This document shows, piece by piece, positions 1 to 7,655 of a stretch of 44,124 bases of DNA. A program made the position numbers and the translations under genes. The number at the start of each line of letters is the position of its first letter. The stretch's first letter is position 1. This DNA comes from an uncultured Acidobacteriota bacterium (GTDB lineage: Bacteria > Acidobacteriota > JAAYUB01): assembly GCA_937925645.1 (NCBI GenBank), contig CALAMB010000298.1, positions 1 to 44,124 of the forward strand, written 5' to 3'. The notes beneath the pieces were generated by a model. The model saw only the letters and a list, made by a program, of their open reading frames with translations, had not been told where the DNA came from and searched no databases.

Positions 1-101
1 TGACACGGCGCGCCAAGGCACGAAAAGCGCAACGATCAGTTGAGCATTGGGAGCTAACGACAAGTAACCGATCTTTCAGCCAGACGTCTTCGGAGGGCAT
101 C

Positions 102-1913
102 TCAATCGGCCGCAGGCCGGTTGAGGCGGATGATCTTGAAGCCGGCCCCGGCGAGAAAGCGGGGGAGTTGGCGCACCGGTTCCCGGTCCTGCTCTCGCAC
201 CGCCTCGGTGAGTTCCTCCCAGGAGACCAGGTAGGGGGTGATTTTCAGGCTCACGTCTTTGGCGGGACCGGGGCGCCAGCCGCCGCGGCGGCGCTCGTCC
301 ACCCACCGGTCGTGCTCCAGCCGGGCGAGGCGTTCCACCTCGTCGGCGGAGAACGTGAACAGCGGCTCGTCCCAGTCGGTCAGGGGCGCCAGCCCACACC
401 CCATCGCGCGGAGCTTGACCCCGATGTGGCCGGCCTGGTCGCGATTGGATTCGCGGAGGTGTTCCGGCAGCTCGTCCCACGGGACCATCGCCGGGTTGGT
501 GGCGGGCGCCGCGCCTCGCTCCCACTGGTGGCGGCAGTAGTCGGCGTGGATTGCCTGAGCCAGGGCCTCGTGGACGCCGGTGAGGAGTTGCTCGGGGCGG
601 CAGGCCTGGTCCAGCAGGCTGAAGGCCCGGATGTCCGCCGGCCGGCCGGCCTCGGTGTCGTCGCCGCGGAGCAGGGTGGCCAGCCCGGCGTCGCCGGTCA
701 TGCGCACGACCACCGGAATACCCAGGGAACGGGTGTGGGGCTGCAGGGCCAGTGCCGCCGACAGGCCCAGCGCGTCGTTGTCCAGACAGATGAAGACCGC
801 CGTCGCGGGTCCGCCGTCAGCCGCCTGGAGGAATCCGCCGCGATGGAACACCGGCGATTCCACCTCCAGGTCCGTCGCCGCCAGCCGGCACGACTGGACC
901 AGGCGGGGATAGCGGTGCGCCAGCGATGCCACCTTGGCCGAGGCAGCCCGGTCGACGACAGTGACGCGGAACTCGCCGCCGCCGGCGTCCCTCCGGGCAC
1001 GCGCCGCCTGCACGAGCAAACTTTCGCCCATGCGCCCCAGGCCCACCAGCGCCAGGTGCGGCGCGGCCAGCGGCCGGCCGTCGGCGCCGGTCAGGACCGG
1101 GTGGGCCGACAGCCACGAGCGGGCGGCGAGATCGAACACGTTGAAGAACTCCAGCCGGAACCGCTCCGGGTGGTGCCGCTCCAGTTCCTGTTCCACCAGC
1201 AGGCGGCACAGGTGCGGGTCGGTGATGTGGACGACGCCGTGGAGCGGCGAACCGATGCGCTCCCGCGCCAGCTCTCGCGCGTGCACGGCCACCTCGGCAT
1301 TGGCGCCGTCGTCGCCGCAGACGGCGATGACGCAGGCCGCCCGGTGCACCCGCGCCTGGCGCAGCGTCTCCCGGTGGGTGGCGTCACCCGCCAGGACGAT
1401 GATTCCAAGGTTCCGGCACCGGGCGATGTGGTCGTTCCCCTCGTCCCGTTCCACGACCACCACCCGCTGCCCGCGGGCGTGCAGGTCCCGCGCGATGCGC
1501 ATCCCCTTCCGGCCCAGCCCGCAGACGACCGCGTGACCGCGCGCGAACCGCAGCCGGAAGAGCTGGAACTGCTCGCGGAACACCAGGGCGAACGCCTTCA
1601 CCGCCGCGATGGCCGCCAGGCCGGGGGCCAGCAGGCGAGCCACTTGCAACTCCCAGCCTACCGGACCGGACACCGCGCCCGACTCCAGCGTGAAGAGCTG
1701 GAGGGCCAGGTACAGCACGTCCCAGAACGTGCGCGGCTGGTCCAGCGCCGCGTAGTATTTACGGAAACCGCTGACGCCCAGCGCCAGGGTCAGCACCGCC
1801 AGCACCCCGATGAACAGCCACTGGTGCTCTTGCAGTGCGCGCCACCGGCGCGTCACGTCGCCTTCCGTGCCGCTCTTTTGCGTGACGCCGTCTCCGGATG
1901 TCGTGTGGATCAT
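102..1913 (-). CDS. TrkA-N/RyR-domain membrane protein, possible ligand-gated ion-channel-like regulator
   Basis: This is a 603-residue protein. Hydrophobic segments at about residues 32-50 and 92-112 flank a stretch shaped like a K+-channel pore helix (FWDVLYLALQLFTLESG), but the TVGYG selectivity filter is absent. An RCK/TrkA-N Rossmann domain follows (VVCGLGRKG, about 128-230), then a second dinucleotide-binding half (LVGLGRMGES, about 287-400). The C-terminus has two ryanodine-receptor (RyR) repeats: a partial one at 455-510 (WDELPEHLRESNRDQ) and a full one at 520-597 (LEHDRWVDERRRGGW, then WEELTEAVREQDRE). Bacterial RyR domains are known as small ligand or protein-binding modules; the ligand here is unknown. 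A TTG start at 1982 is possible, but it falls exactly on the -35 box of a good promoter, so the ATG at 1913 is preferred. The family assignment is firm; channel activity is inference and doubtful without a filter. Confidence 0.85.
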   Translation of the reverse strand: MIHTTSGDGVTQKSGTEGDVTRRWRALQEHQWLFIGVLAVLTLALGVSGFRKYYAALDQPRTFWDVLYLALQLFTLESGAVSGPVGWELQVARLLAPGLAAIAAVKAFALVFREQFQLFRLRFARGHAVVCGLGRKGMRIARDLHARGQRVVVVERDEGNDHIARCRNLGIIVLAGDATHRETLRQARVHRAACVIAVCGDDGANAEVAVHARELARERIGSPLHGVVHITDPHLCRLLVEQELERHHPERFRLEFFNVFDLAARSWLSAHPVLTGADGRPLAAPHLALVGLGRMGESLLVQAARARRDAGGGEFRVTVVDRAASAKVASLAHRYPRLVQSCRLAATDLEVESPVFHRGGFLQAADGGPATAVFICLDNDALGLSAALALQPHTRSLGIPVVVRMTGDAGLATLLRGDDTEAGRPADIRAFSLLDQACRPEQLLTGVHEALAQAIHADYCRHQWERGAAPATNPAMVPWDELPEHLRESNRDQAGHIGVKLRAMGCGLAPLTDWDEPLFTFSADEVERLARLEHDRWVDERRRGGWRPGPAKDVSLKITPYLVSWEELTEAVREQDREPVRQLPRFLAGAGFKIIRLNRPAAD

Positions 1914-1953
1914 GGACGAATCCCCGTGCCATCGTGTGAGTGTGGGCTTCGCC

Positions 1954-1982
1954 AATCTAGCCCAGCCGCCGCGTAATGTCAA
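1954..1982 (-). promoter_or_regulatory. sigma70-like promoter of the RyR/TrkA gene
   Basis: On the minus strand, a perfect TTGACA (1982-1977), a 17-nt spacer and TAGATT (1959-1954) predict transcription starting near 1947. That gives a leader of about 34 nt before the ATG at 1913. It also argues against the longer TTG-started reading frame. Confidence 0.65.
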
Positions 1983-2108
1983 ACCGGTTCCGCCCGCGTA
2001 TGGTCAGCGAGCGAACCGGTTCGGCCTGACGCGCTCCAACGCAACTTCGGCGCGTCACGACCGATAATTGTTCGTATAACGGATGAGCCGATGGTTAACG
2101 GCAAGCCC

Positions 2109-2138
2109 TTGGCATCGGCCGGCCGCTGCTGGTACAAT
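2109..2138 (+). promoter_or_regulatory. sigma70-like promoter of the AraC-family gene
   Basis: TTGGCA (2109-2114), an 18-nt spacer and TACAAT (2133-2138) lie just upstream of the ATG at 2158. The leader would be very short (about 13 nt) but would still contain the GGAGTG ribosome-binding site. Confidence 0.55.
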
Positions 2139-2157
2139 CCGAAGCACGGAGTGACCC

Positions 2158-2823
2158 ATGCCGTCCAAATTCACCGAGAGTCTGGAGCTGGCTCGTGAGC
2201 TGCTGAAGATCTACCATCTGCAGGGCGCGGTGGCGTTCGCCGAGTGCCTCCAGCGCTATGCCCGGCTGATCGTTGCGGACTGCCAGCAGGACCCGCGCCG
2301 CCTCAACACCCGCTTCAGCACGGTGGTGTTCGGCATGCTGTCCATCCTGTTTGTCAATGACACCGAGCGGATCATGCGGCAGGAGGTGGCGGTCACCGAG
2401 GGATTCATCAACGAGCCCGACCCGGCGCGCAAGGCGGAGCTGTTCGTCCGGGACGTCGCCCGGTTTCTGCGCGAGTACGAGGCGGAGCGCCACGAGCAGG
2501 CCTTCTCGGAGCGCCTCCTCCTGCACCTGGCCTCTTGTCCGCTGGCCGAGCTCAAGGCGATGACCCTCGTCGTCCTGGCCGAACGGTTCGACTACCACCC
2601 GAACTACCTGTCCAACAAGTTCAAGAAGGAAAAGCAGTTCACCGTCCAGGAGGCGATCCTCAACGAGAAGCTGAACCGGGCGCTCTTCATTCTCCGCGAC
2701 CAGACGGAGCGCACCACCATCAAGGAGCTGTCGTGGCGCCTCGGCTTCTCCGATCCCGCCTATTTCAGCCAGCTCTTCAAAAAGCGTTTCGGCCTGCTCC
2801 CCAAACAGATCCAGGCCACGTAG
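2158..2823 (+). CDS. AraC-family transcriptional regulator
   Basis: This 221-residue protein has two helix-turn-helix motifs of the AraC/XylS type in its C-terminal ~85 residues: LAERFDYHPNYLSNKFKKE, then IKELSWRLGFSDPAYFSQLF with the usual FKKRFGLLPKQ ending. The N-terminal ~135 residues are mostly helical and match no ligand-binding domain I recognise; there is no cupin signature. A GGAGTG site precedes the ATG by 4-5 nt. The gene stands alone, divergent from the RyR/TrkA gene with about 245 bp between them, so that gene is the obvious candidate target, though no repeated operator is evident. DNA binding is confident; effector and targets are unknown. Confidence 0.85.
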   Translation: MPSKFTESLELARELLKIYHLQGAVAFAECLQRYARLIVADCQQDPRRLNTRFSTVVFGMLSILFVNDTERIMRQEVAVTEGFINEPDPARKAELFVRDVARFLREYEAERHEQAFSERLLLHLASCPLAELKAMTLVVLAERFDYHPNYLSNKFKKEKQFTVQEAILNEKLNRALFILRDQTERTTIKELSWRLGFSDPAYFSQLFKKRFGLLPKQIQAT

Positions 2824-2832
2824 ACCACAAAT

Positions 2833-2868
2833 GCCGTACGCCGCATTCGACGAATGCGGCCAGACGGC
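2833..2868. other. Strong inverted repeat downstream of the AraC gene
   Basis: GCCGCATTCG (2840-2849) and CGAATGCGGC (2851-2860) form a near-perfect hairpin, with an outer GCCGT/ACGGC pair (2833-2837 and 2864-2868). It starts 10 nt after the stop codon. There is no U-tract, so it may be a weak terminator, an mRNA 3'-end stabiliser or a protein-binding palindrome. The rest of 2869-3096 shows nothing I recognise. Confidence 0.5.
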
Positions 2869-3096
2869 ACGCAGGAATGATCCGGGAATAGCGCTCAATG
2901 TCAAGGCTTGGCAGCTGGCACGTGTTCCGTCCGCTGCAAACGGCTCTCTTTCGACTGAAGAGGGACGATCAACCACGATGCGGGGACCACATCATTCAAT
3001 TTGGAGCCATACATCTGAAACCCGCCTCAGCGTCCTATGATATGCAGGAACCATGACGGGTATCATCCTGCCCGCTTGTTAAATGAGAGGGATTTA

Positions 3097-3489
3097 TCAG
3101 GTTGATGCCTTCGTGTACGGGACTTTGACCGCAGGGTACATCGGGAAGTGGCGGCGGTTGAGGGTGACCAGGGCCGCCCCGGCCGCAGCGGCGGTGGCGG
3201 CGATGATGGCGTCGGCCAGCCCGACGCCGTGGCTCTTGCCATAATCCCGCCGCCAGAGGCCGCCTTGGCGGGCGACCGGCTCCGTGACTGGCAGTATTTC
3301 GAACGTGTTGATGAACCCGTCCAGGATTTCAGTTTCCTTGCCTTCTCGGACGCCGGCGTAGAGTTCGGCCACGGTGACGGCAGACAGGGCCAGAAGATCT
3401 GATTGCGCATTCAGGAAACGGACGGCTTTCGGCTGCGCCCGAAGATAGTCCACCACGACATCCGTGTCGATGAGCATGGGTTTTGGCAT
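3097..3489 (-). CDS. vapC: VapC-type PIN-domain ribonuclease toxin
   Basis: This 130-residue PIN-domain protein is the toxin of a type II toxin-antitoxin pair; such proteins are Mg2+-dependent RNases that usually cut tRNA or rRNA. The acidic catalytic residues are visible: D8 (LIDTD), E42 (VAELYAGV) and D93 (GLADAIIA), with N111 in TLNRRHF at the fourth position. The length is normal. The ATG at 3489 starts 4 nt after the antitoxin stop, a spacing typical of translational coupling. A GTG at 3516 would overlap the antitoxin but has no ribosome-binding site. The promoter lies upstream of the antitoxin. The family is certain; the RNA target cannot be told. Confidence 0.9.
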   Translation of the reverse strand: MPKPMLIDTDVVVDYLRAQPKAVRFLNAQSDLLALSAVTVAELYAGVREGKETEILDGFINTFEILPVTEPVARQGGLWRRDYGKSHGVGLADAIIAATAAAAGAALVTLNRRHFPMYPAVKVPYTKAST

Positions 3490-3493
3490 CGGC

Positions 3494-3727
3494 TCAACCC
3501 CGTTCCCACTCGGCACGCAACCGGTAGAAGTCGGGCAGATCGTCCCGGTCCTTCCAAAGACCGCACGCCTGATTCATCGACTCCCGCCGATTTTGGGGCA
3601 GGGCGTCCTGAAGCAGCTGGTCGATCGCTTCGCGAATCAACCGGCTCTGCTTGCGGCCCGTGCGACGGGCCAGTGACTGGAGCTTTTTCTTCTCCTCTTC
3701 GGTCAGGTAAATCTGGGTGCGGACCAT
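3494..3727 (-). CDS. vapB: Ribbon-helix-helix antitoxin of the VapBC pair
   Basis: This 77-residue protein begins MVRTQIYLTEEEKKKLQ, a classic ribbon-helix-helix (CopG/MetJ-like) beta strand and helix, followed by RLIREAIDQLLQ. The C-terminal part (about 45-77, rich in W, D and R) would wrap and inhibit the toxin. The ATG at 3727 is fixed by an AGGAGG site 3 nt upstream. It is transcribed with the downstream toxin and, as is usual in this family, probably represses its own promoter together with the toxin. Direct repeats sit on the -10 region (3744-3763). Confidence 0.88.
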   Translation of the reverse strand: MVRTQIYLTEEEKKKLQSLARRTGRKQSRLIREAIDQLLQDALPQNRRESMNQACGLWKDRDDLPDFYRLRAEWERG

Positions 3728-3730
3728 GGA

Positions 3731-3736
3731 CCTCCT
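3731..3736 (-). promoter_or_regulatory. Ribosome-binding site that sets the antitoxin start
   Basis: AGGAGG on the minus strand ends 3 nt before the ATG at 3727, and a second GGAG overlaps it upstream. This decides for a 77-residue antitoxin rather than a longer frame. Confidence 0.7.
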
Positions 3737-3743
3737 CCATGTG

Positions 3744-3784
3744 ATGTATATTAGTAATGTATAACGGAATGGGACAGGTGTCAA
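3744..3784 (-). promoter_or_regulatory. vapBC promoter with overlapping operator repeats
   Basis: On the minus strand, TTGACA (3784-3779), 17 nt and TACATT (3761-3756) form a sigma70-like promoter. Overlapping its -10 is a direct repeat on the plus strand, ATGTATA at 3744-3750 and again at 3757-3763, separated by TTAGTA. The 13-bp period fits two ribbon-helix-helix dimers binding side by side, so autorepression is likely. Confidence 0.55.
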
Positions 3785-3842
3785 CGACGGTAGCCGATCG
3801 ATTCGTCCTCCCGGACGTTCATGGCCGGTTGATGGCAACCAC

Positions 3843-4487
3843 TCAGGCGTTTTCCACCTTGAATTTCTTCTCGAACACGAGCCGGAAAACCATCACGATG
3901 GCGATGATGAGCAGCTCGGCGCTCAGGATCTCACTCAGGATGGGCAGGAAGGGCAGATACGGCGGACAACCGATCAGGAACATCAGGATTCCGAGAACCA
4001 CCCCGATGGCGCCGGCCCGGCTGTAACGCCAGAACCCCCAATGGTTCCCCTGACGGAGCAGGTGGTGGTGGTACCAGTTGATGAACACCGTCGCGCCGAC
4101 GAAGAGCACCAGGTACTCGACCAGAACCGGCACCAGCGCCTCGGCGAACTGGCCCCAGTTCTCGATGAACGGGTTGTAGATGTTCGCCCAGGCGGCCGCA
4201 GTGGCGGCCAGGGGCGTGGCGACCACCAGGCCCTTCCAGTAGGCGTATTCCTGGTGCTGTGCCCGGCGGGTTTCCTCCACGTGGGTGGTTACCACGGGCA
4301 CCAGCTCGGGGAAGTCGAGCACCTTCCGCCAGGCTCCACCCGCGGCGCGGATCATGCTGTCGGCGGCCAGACGGTTGGACCGGATCAGGTCCTGGACCGC
4401 CGCCGTGTCCAAACCGTTGTGGATCTTGCCGTCCACCAGCACGTCCCATTTCGCTGATGCGGTCATGCCGCCGGTCGATCCGTTCAC
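3843..4487 (-). CDS. GYF_2-domain integral membrane protein
   Basis: This is a 214-residue protein. Residues about 10-65 resemble the bacterial GYF_2 domain (WDVLVDGKIHNGLD, then MIRAAGGAWRKVLDFPEL), a small module that normally faces the cytoplasm and binds proline-rich partners. Four hydrophobic segments follow: around LVVATPLAATAAAWANIY, VPVLVEYLVLFVGATVFINW, AIGVVLGILMFLIGCP and ELLIIAIVMVFRLVF. The GTG start at 4487 has an ideal GGAGG 6 nt upstream; an ATG at 4466 lacks one. The function is unknown. It is divergent from the M48 peptidase gene and shares a 220-bp upstream region with it. Confidence 0.7.
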   Translation of the reverse strand: MNGSTGGMTASAKWDVLVDGKIHNGLDTAAVQDLIRSNRLAADSMIRAAGGAWRKVLDFPELVPVVTTHVEETRRAQHQEYAYWKGLVVATPLAATAAAWANIYNPFIENWGQFAEALVPVLVEYLVLFVGATVFINWYHHHLLRQGNHWGFWRYSRAGAIGVVLGILMFLIGCPPYLPFLPILSEILSAELLIIAIVMVFRLVFEKKFKVENA

Positions 4488-4493
4488 GGGCAA

Positions 4494-4498
4494 CCTCC
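4494..4498 (-). promoter_or_regulatory. Ribosome-binding site that sets a GTG start
   Basis: GGAGG on the minus strand lies 6 nt before GTG (4487-4485). It selects this start over the upstream ATG at 4583 and the downstream ATG at 4466. Confidence 0.6.
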
Positions 4499-4707
4499 GG
4501 GCAGGCAGGATGTTCGGAAGCGTCTCCGGAATCATACTGGAATCGATCTGAAAACGGAATGTTTGGTTGTGGAACTGAATCATAACAGCGCGGCTCAGGT
4601 TCGATCGGATCGGAACGTTCCCGCTGGCGCCGTGCGATCAAGGCGATTACAATGACTGTGATCATATCTACGGAGTTGATGCCGCAGAACCGGCGCCGGA
4701 GGGACTC

Positions 4708-7392
4708 ATGGGTATCCGCGTGCGGTTGGGATTTGCCCTGCTGCTGTTGACGGCGATGGGCGGAGCTTGCGTTCAGGCGACAAACGAATGCTCCGATGAG
4801 GCAGATGGCGATCCCGCAGGTTCTCTCATCCTGACGGTCGACGAATCGGGTGATGCCGCAGTGGAAGCCTGGCTGGTGTTGCCCGATGAAAACACGCGGC
4901 CGCGGATCTCGCCCGAGCGGTTCCTGGGTCTCGTCCAGCTGGCGGTGGGGCGGCCGCTGGACGACCCCCGGGCCACGGAAAACGACAGTTATCTCATGGT
5001 GCAGGGGAGACTCCGGCGGTGGGCGTCGCGCGACGGCCTCGTGATGACGGGCACGGTGCGGATCGGCGCGCTGCAGGCCCTGCTGCGGGACGCGCGCCAG
5101 CCGCGGTTGGAACTGCGCCTGGAGCATCCCCGGCTGGGCTGGGCGGAATACGCGGGCTTCGAGCCGTCGCGCCGGTCGGCCGGCGGTGAGACGGAGTTGC
5201 GTTACATCGTTCGAGCGGGCGCCCCGGAGGCGGCCGTCGCGACCGTCCGCTGGGGCTACGACCGGTGGGGGCTGTGGCTGCGCCTGGCGCTGGCGGCGCT
5301 GGCCGTGCTGGCGCCATTCGGCCTCATCCTGATCGCCCGGCGCCGGTCGCTCCGGCTGGCGGAGGCGGATCCCACCGCCGCCTGGTTCGGATTCTGGCGG
5401 ACGTACCAGTGGGTGCTCGCGGGCGGATGGCTGGCCTGGCTCTGGCTGGTCTTCGCGGGCCGTTGGGGGACGCTGGTCCAGTTTGTCGCCGGACCGGACC
5501 GTCCGGCCTGGCTGCTGGCGCTGGCGCTGCCGCCGGCGCTGGCGGGCGCCGCGTGCTTCCTGCCGGCGCGCGCGGTCTTCCGGCGGGTGCGCGGCATCCA
5601 CCTCACGCCGGCCGAGATGGTGCGGCAGGAGTTCTGGCGGCAGCTGGCGTTTTTGGCGCCCGCCACGTTGGCGCTGGTGGGCCTGGCCTGTCTCTTCGGC
5701 GATTGCCCGGCGGCCTGGTTGTTCTTCGGCCTGGCGCTGGTCAGCGCCCTGGTCGGGCTCACCGGCTACGCATGGGCCACGGGCATGACGCCGCATCAGC
5801 TCATGTCCGGCGAGCTGCGGGACCGCATCGAAACGCTGGCCGGGCAGGCGGGCGTCAAGCTTCGGCGGATCTTCCTCATGCCCGCCGGCCGTCTGCAGAT
5901 CGGCAACGCCTACGCCTTGCGCGGCAGCGACGTGATCCTGACCGACTACCTGCTGGAACGCCTCAACCGCGCCGAGACCGACGCCGTGATCGCGCACGAG
6001 CTGGGCCATCTCAAACGCAACCATCACCGGCTGGTGGGGTGGGTGTTCACGATCATCTTCGTGCTTCTGTTTTTCGGAGGCAGCGTGGCGTTCGCGATCA
6101 TGCACACCTTGTGGCGCGTGGCGGCGGAGGCGGCCGGATGGGGCGGTGCGGACCGGCTGCCGGACCTGCTGGACGGGGTGATCGTCATTCTGGCGCCCCT
6201 CGGTTTCCTCGCGGCGCTGTGGGGGCAGCTGTTCGTCCGGCGTCGGTGCGAGCGATCCGCCGACCGCGCGGCGGTGGCTCTCACCGGCGATCCGGAGAGC
6301 GCCATCACGGCGCTGGTGAAGCTGTCGCGCATGAACCTCGTCCCCATCCGCTGGGGATTCTGGGACGAGCAACTGGGCACCCACCCGGCGACGCTGCGGC
6401 GCGCGCAGGCCATCGCCGCCGCCCACGCCGTACCGCCCGAGCGGCTGGACGCGCTACTGCGGACGCCGTCCGCGCCGGTGGCCGACGGCTATCCGGTGCC
6501 GGAGGAGATGCGCAATCCGCATCGCCTTTTCACCGCCGAGTTCAAATCGCGCCAGGTGATGCTGAATCTGCTGGTCATGCTCGGCCTGTTCGCGCTGGCC
6601 CCGGCGCTCTGGTTCCTGCGGCTGGAGCAGATCGGCTGGACGGGAACCGTCCGGTGGCTGGCCCTGGGGGCGGGGCCGCTGGTCGTGCTGGCGGTGTACC
6701 TGCTGGCGGCCAACTTCACCCAATTGTCGGGTTACGGTGCAGTGCGGCGGCAACTGGCCGGCCGGCTGCGGCGGCAGGGAGTGCTGGCCGCCGAGGCTGC
6801 CGGCGAGTTCGTCGGCCTGGCTCCCGAAGCGCAGCACCGCCTGTACGAGGGGCACTCCGTCTGGGACGTGGGCTTTCTCGCCTGGGACGACGCCGGGCTG
6901 GTCTACGCCGGCGACCGGTGCCGGTTTCGCATCCCCCGCGACGCCGTGACCGCGGTGGCGGCGGGCGACGGTCCGCCCGGCCTGCTGCGGACGGCCGAGA
7001 TCCGCCTCCGCTGGCGCGACGGCGCGGGGCGGGAGCGGACGTGGCGGCTGACGGCGCTGGGCGGCACCTCACGGCTCGGGAACTCCACAAGAAGCCGGAG
7101 GCTGCGGCAGCGGCTGGCGGGGTGGCAAGCCGGCCGGCGAACTGAGGTCGGCATGGTGCTCGCGGCGGACGATCCGCCCAGGCCGGAACTGGACGATGTG
7201 CGCGGCGACCATCCCCGCCAGCACGTCCAGGCGGGCGGCGTCATCTTCAGCCTGACGGTCATCAGCCTCCTCGCGGCGGGCGCGGCGACGGCGTTCGGTA
7301 TCGGCGGCTGGTCCACGCTCTACGCTCCGCTGGCGGCGTCGCTGGCGTTTGTCCTGGCCATCCTGCCCATGGCGCTGTACCGCGATCGCTGA
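4708..7392 (+). CDS. M48-family membrane zinc metallopeptidase
   Basis: This 894-residue protein carries the M48 zinc site HELGH (H430, E431, H434 in VIAHELGHLKRNHH) and the downstream ligand motif CERSAD (E515), as in Ste24/HtpX peptidases, which cleave membrane or misfolded envelope proteins. It is much longer than HtpX (about 290 residues). An N-terminal signal-like segment (LGFALLLLTAMGGAC) leads a ~150-residue extracytoplasmic region. Hydrophobic segments follow near 190-210, 230-250, 265-285, 310-345, 440-465, 485-505, 610-630 and 645-665. A soluble region at about 680-830 precedes two C-terminal membrane spans. GGAGG lies 5 nt before the ATG. No partner gene is evident. The class is confident; the substrate is unknown. 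Confidence 0.88.
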   Translation: MGIRVRLGFALLLLTAMGGACVQATNECSDEADGDPAGSLILTVDESGDAAVEAWLVLPDENTRPRISPERFLGLVQLAVGRPLDDPRATENDSYLMVQGRLRRWASRDGLVMTGTVRIGALQALLRDARQPRLELRLEHPRLGWAEYAGFEPSRRSAGGETELRYIVRAGAPEAAVATVRWGYDRWGLWLRLALAALAVLAPFGLILIARRRSLRLAEADPTAAWFGFWRTYQWVLAGGWLAWLWLVFAGRWGTLVQFVAGPDRPAWLLALALPPALAGAACFLPARAVFRRVRGIHLTPAEMVRQEFWRQLAFLAPATLALVGLACLFGDCPAAWLFFGLALVSALVGLTGYAWATGMTPHQLMSGELRDRIETLAGQAGVKLRRIFLMPAGRLQIGNAYALRGSDVILTDYLLERLNRAETDAVIAHELGHLKRNHHRLVGWVFTIIFVLLFFGGSVAFAIMHTLWRVAAEAAGWGGADRLPDLLDGVIVILAPLGFLAALWGQLFVRRRCERSADRAAVALTGDPESAITALVKLSRMNLVPIRWGFWDEQLGTHPATLRRAQAIAAAHAVPPERLDALLRTPSAPVADGYPVPEEMRNPHRLFTAEFKSRQVMLNLLVMLGLFALAPALWFLRLEQIGWTGTVRWLALGAGPLVVLAVYLLAANFTQLSGYGAVRRQLAGRLRRQGVLAAEAAGEFVGLAPEAQHRLYEGHSVWDVGFLAWDDAGLVYAGDRCRFRIPRDAVTAVAAGDGPPGLLRTAEIRLRWRDGAGRERTWRLTALGGTSRLGNSTRSRRLRQRLAGWQAGRRTEVGMVLAADDPPRPELDDVRGDHPRQHVQAGGVIFSLTVISLLAAGAATAFGIGGWSTLYAPLAASLAFVLAILPMALYRDR

Positions 7393-7405
7393 GCGGTGTT
7401 CGCTT

Positions 7406-7433
7406 ATCGGACATCGGACATCGGACATCGGAC
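7406..7433. repeat. Four perfect tandem copies of a 7-bp unit
   Basis: ATCGGAC is repeated four times without mismatch (7406-7433), starting 14 bp after the M48 stop codon. It is followed by a run of short related words (ACTTCAAAACTTCGAACC). The rest of 7393-7655 shows only an isolated TTGACA (7464-7469) without a matching -10. Confidence 0.8.
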
Positions 7434-7655
7434 TTCAAAACTTCGAACCTTTGGACCTTCCCCTTGACAGGTCGTCCCCCGCAATCGGGCGCTCGTCCCG
7501 GCATACTTCCCGCTGGGAACCCATCCCTGAGATTTTTTCGACGGGCGTGCGTACTGAACGGATAAATCCGATTCCGCCCGCGGCTGAGACGTCCGGTTCA
7601 TTGAATGCCGCCGCGGGGCGCACAGGCCGGATCCACGTTCGGTCAGGAGGACGCG

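Noticed and set aside
1914..1982. A TTG-started N-terminal extension of the RyR/TrkA protein.
   Set aside because: The TTG is the first three bases of a perfect TTGACA -35 box with a matching -10, so this stretch should not be translated.
3931..6426. A long minus-strand open frame opposite the M48 peptidase and GYF genes.
   Set aside because: It is antisense to two well-supported genes, has no recognisable domain, and its composition is Arg/Gln/Pro-rich as expected of a GC-rich shadow frame.
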